Origin: Candidatus Lindowiibacteriota bacterium
GTDB lineage: Bacteria > Lindowbacteria > 2-12-FULL-62-27
DNA: 7,053 bases
Direction: 5' to 3'
NCBI GenBank assembly: GCA_023249255.1
Contig: JAHFCY010000177.1
Span: 1 to 7,053, forward strand
The notes beneath the pieces are model-generated. The model worked only from the letters and a program-made list of their open reading frames with translations, did not search any database and was not told the DNA's origin. The position numbers and the translations under genes were made by a program. Within the stretch, counting starts at the first letter, position 1, and each line of letters opens with the position of its first letter. Positions 5,416-7,053 of the stretch are shown here, piece by piece.

Positions 5416-6972
5416 TCACGCCGCCTTCGCCATTTTCGTTCGGGCTGTGATTCGTGTCGACTTGGTCTCAACCTTCAACAACGACATGCAGAGCGCCTTC
5501 GCCAGCTGGACCGGGACTGCGTTTCCGATCTGTTTCACGGCGTCTGTTTTTGTACCGGAAAATTTATAGTCGTCGGGGAATGACATGGCCCGCGCGAGTT
5601 CATGCGGTTGAAGCATTCGAAATCGGATGTCGATACCCATACCTTTCTTCTTTGGAATGACCAGCGCGAACCGATCTTTCGTTGTTATGGTCGCTAATGG
5701 TTTTTTTACAGAACGAGTGTTGTCACCGTTGCCGTAGTAGCTCTGGATGAAGGGTTCAACGAGAGCGATCGCGCCGGCGGTGGCTACTGTGGGTAGTGGT
5801 TTGTCGATGCTTCGCGGTGCCGAACAGGATTGTTGGCCGAGGATGAACGGTTGTGCGAGGGCAAATCCATTTTTGGTTGTTATGGTCGGCAGGGGCTTTT
5901 TTAGTGAATGCACTCTTGGCGCCTGCCCCTTTCGCTCACCGTGTCCTACTTGGACTATGAAGGGTTCGACCAAAGCGAATTCATCGCGTGTCAGAATTGT
6001 CTTCATGGGGTCATCAAGGCTCATGGCTTGGGCTCGATAGCGAGGGCCACCGACTGCAATAAGAAATGGTTCGCATAGGCCCACATGATTCGAGGTCGTG
6101 AGAGTAGGAACGGGACCGTCAAGGCTCCGGTTGTAGCAGTTATCCCCACTCCGATCCTTGGTTTTGTTGAGTACCGTGAGGTAAGCACCGCCGCCAAATT
6201 TTCGCAGGCCGGCCATGATGCGCTTCAAGGTGTTCGGGGCCAGCGGACGTTTGCGACTGAAGATGCTCTCCGCCGGCAAATTCCAGTCGATGATCTCCTT
6301 TGCCGCACGCCATTTTTTGCGCTTGCCCAGCAATGTCTCTTCGCCGTCCTGGGTATGAGTTGGTTCCGGCCACACGATCGGTCTGCGCCCGCGACGGGCG
6401 ATGATGAACAATCGCTCCCGTGTTGTCGGGTCTCCGTAATCTGCCGCGTTCAGGATTCGATCTTCCACCTTGTACCCGAGACTACGAAGGGCATTTAGAA
6501 ACGCCTGATAGGTCTCGCCTCTCCGACTGCGGAGTGGGTGACCATCGGAACCAATCGGACCCCACGTGCGATATTCGGGAACGTTCTCAATCAGAATGTT
6601 GTCGATCTTGAGCAGTTCGGCCCAGCGAAGGAGATGCCATCCTGATGCGCGGGATTGATCGTGAACCGGACGACCGCCTCTGGCCACAGAATGATGCGTG
6701 CATTCAGGCGATGCAACCAAGAGATCGAGATGTCCACCCGGAACTACCCTGCGGGGGTCCACTCCATCCAGCGACGAACAGACGTGCTCGGCGTAGGGAT
6801 GGTTGGCAGAGTGCGTGGCAATTGCAATGTTCCAGTGGTTCACCGCCACCAGATCAACAGTCGCGCCCAACTGTTCCGCGGCTCTTTGAAGTCCGGTCGA
6901 TGTTCCACCCGCCCCACAAAAAAGATCGGCGGCATAGATTCTCTTTTTGCACGGTGACGCGCGCATATACAT
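5416..6972 (-). CDS. DNA cytosine-5 methyltransferase (Dcm-type, phage-like)
   Basis: The product has 518 residues and transfers a methyl group from S-adenosylmethionine to carbon 5 of cytosine in DNA. Motifs in order are: I, DLFCGAGG (16-23, SAM binding); IV, SPEC at 88-91 with the nucleophile C91, where most enzymes have PPCQ; VI, ENV at 129-131; VIII, TTRERLF at 183-189; IX-like, QPHELARAMSFPDDY (455-469); and X, GNAVPVQLAKAL (483-494). The target-recognition region (about 275-440) is built of five tandem repeats. The start is set at the ATG at 6972 because GGGAGG lies 4 bases upstream; an ATG at 6966 also fits. The in-frame GTG at 7047 would only add 25 poorly conserved-looking residues. 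It leads the visible gene chain, one base before the next start. No cognate nuclease is visible. Likely role: protection of phage DNA from host restriction. Confidence 0.95.
   Translation of the reverse strand: MYMRASPCKKRIYAADLFCGAGGTSTGLQRAAEQLGATVDLVAVNHWNIAIATHSANHPYAEHVCSSLDGVDPRRVVPGGHLDLLVASPECTHHSVARGGRPVHDQSRASGWHLLRWAELLKIDNILIENVPEYRTWGPIGSDGHPLRSRRGETYQAFLNALRSLGYKVEDRILNAADYGDPTTRERLFIIARRGRRPIVWPEPTHTQDGEETLLGKRKKWRAAKEIIDWNLPAESIFSRKRPLAPNTLKRIMAGLRKFGGGAYLTVLNKTKDRSGDNCYNRSLDGPVPTLTTSNHVGLCEPFLIAVGGPRYRAQAMSLDDPMKTILTRDEFALVEPFIVQVGHGERKGQAPRVHSLKKPLPTITTKNGFALAQPFILGQQSCSAPRSIDKPLPTVATAGAIALVEPFIQSYYGNGDNTRSVKKPLATITTKDRFALVIPKKKGMGIDIRFRMLQPHELARAMSFPDDYKFSGTKTDAVKQIGNAVPVQLAKALCMSLLKVETKSTRITARTKMAKAA
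5653..6147 (-). repeat. Five tandem repeats in the methyltransferase target-recognition region
   Basis: Between motifs VIII and IX (residues 276-440) five copies of a 32-38-residue unit follow each other. Their cores are DGPVPTLTTSN (285), DDPMKTILTRD (320), KKPLPTITTKN (358), DKPLPTVATAG (390) and KKPLATITTKD (423). The conserved proline falls at 287, 322, 360, 392 and 425. Most copies then run FALVEPFI or a close variant. Each copy has a T-[LIV] pair. T-[LIV] is also the conserved core of known C5-methyltransferase target-recognition domains, so the repeats may be recognition modules. Copies diverge in the stretch before each core, which is where specificity would vary. Confidence 0.85.
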
Positions 6973-7053
6973 CACGCCTCCCGCAAAGCCCACAAGCCCG
7001 GAGAAATTCGGGCGAAGTGAAGTTGAAGAACCTGTCGCACTTTTCACGCCACC
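6973..7053. other. Upstream edge of the methyltransferase, no gene seen
   Basis: These 81 bases hold the methyltransferase ribosome binding site and an in-frame extension back to a GTG at 7047. One other minus frame stays open through this stretch and into the methyltransferase (to about 6850) but has no start inside the window and an unconvincing composition. No promoter is evident. Confidence 0.4.
6977..6982 (-). promoter_or_regulatory. Ribosome binding site of the methyltransferase
   Basis: GGGAGG lies 4 bases before the ATG at 6972 and 10 before the ATG at 6966. It favours an internal start over the GTG at 7047, which has no visible site within the window. Confidence 0.6.

Noticed and set aside
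6973-7047. GTG at 7047 as methyltransferase start
   Set aside because: It adds 25 residues before the conserved SAM-binding region with no visible ribosome site, while GGGAGG precedes the ATG at 6972.
1-7053. CRISPR array, tRNA or rRNA gene, insertion sequence or attachment site
   Set aside because: No regularly spaced direct repeats, cloverleaf-like segment, transposase motif or terminal inverted repeats with target duplication were found on reading both strands.

Overview
The window looks like part of a tailed-phage or prophage genome, or a closely related mobile element. Every supported gene is on the minus strand. The genes are packed end to end with ATGA-type stop/start overlaps, most products are small conserved-hypothetical phage-style proteins, and no ribosomal, tRNA or metabolic gene is present. 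By eye the GC content is moderately high and the bacterial code (ATG starts, Shine-Dalgarno sites) works throughout. The host cannot be named from this sequence.

In transcription order (right to left) the layout is: a C5-cytosine DNA methyltransferase (6972 to 5416) with five tandem repeats in its target-recognition region; a 152-residue unknown protein; a 54-residue acidic micro-protein; a P-loop kinase-like ATPase of the AAA_33 type; a 318-residue phage protein ending in a GFRWAP-type domain; and a 205-residue unknown protein. A 285-base relaxed stretch (2479-2763) follows, holding one or two possible micro-ORFs and a 12-bp inverted repeat. Then come a zinc-ribbon protein, a 109-residue SH3-like small protein preceded by a perfect hairpin, and a HerA/DUF87-type ATPase that runs off the left edge.

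The HerA-type ATPase is the largest coding region after the methyltransferase and has no stop codon inside the window (547 codons visible). It carries Walker A and B motifs, a coiled-coil segment and a C-terminal helix-turn-helix-like module that occurs twice.

The module pairs DNA modification (methyltransferase, possibly a base- or nucleotide-modifying kinase) with a DNA-pumping type ATPase and several small accessory proteins. This is consistent with an early or middle phage operon for genome protection and DNA handling. No promoter or intrinsic terminator is convincing, so the transcript probably starts upstream of the right edge and continues past the left edge. The joint function is inference; the gene order, overlaps and motifs are read directly.
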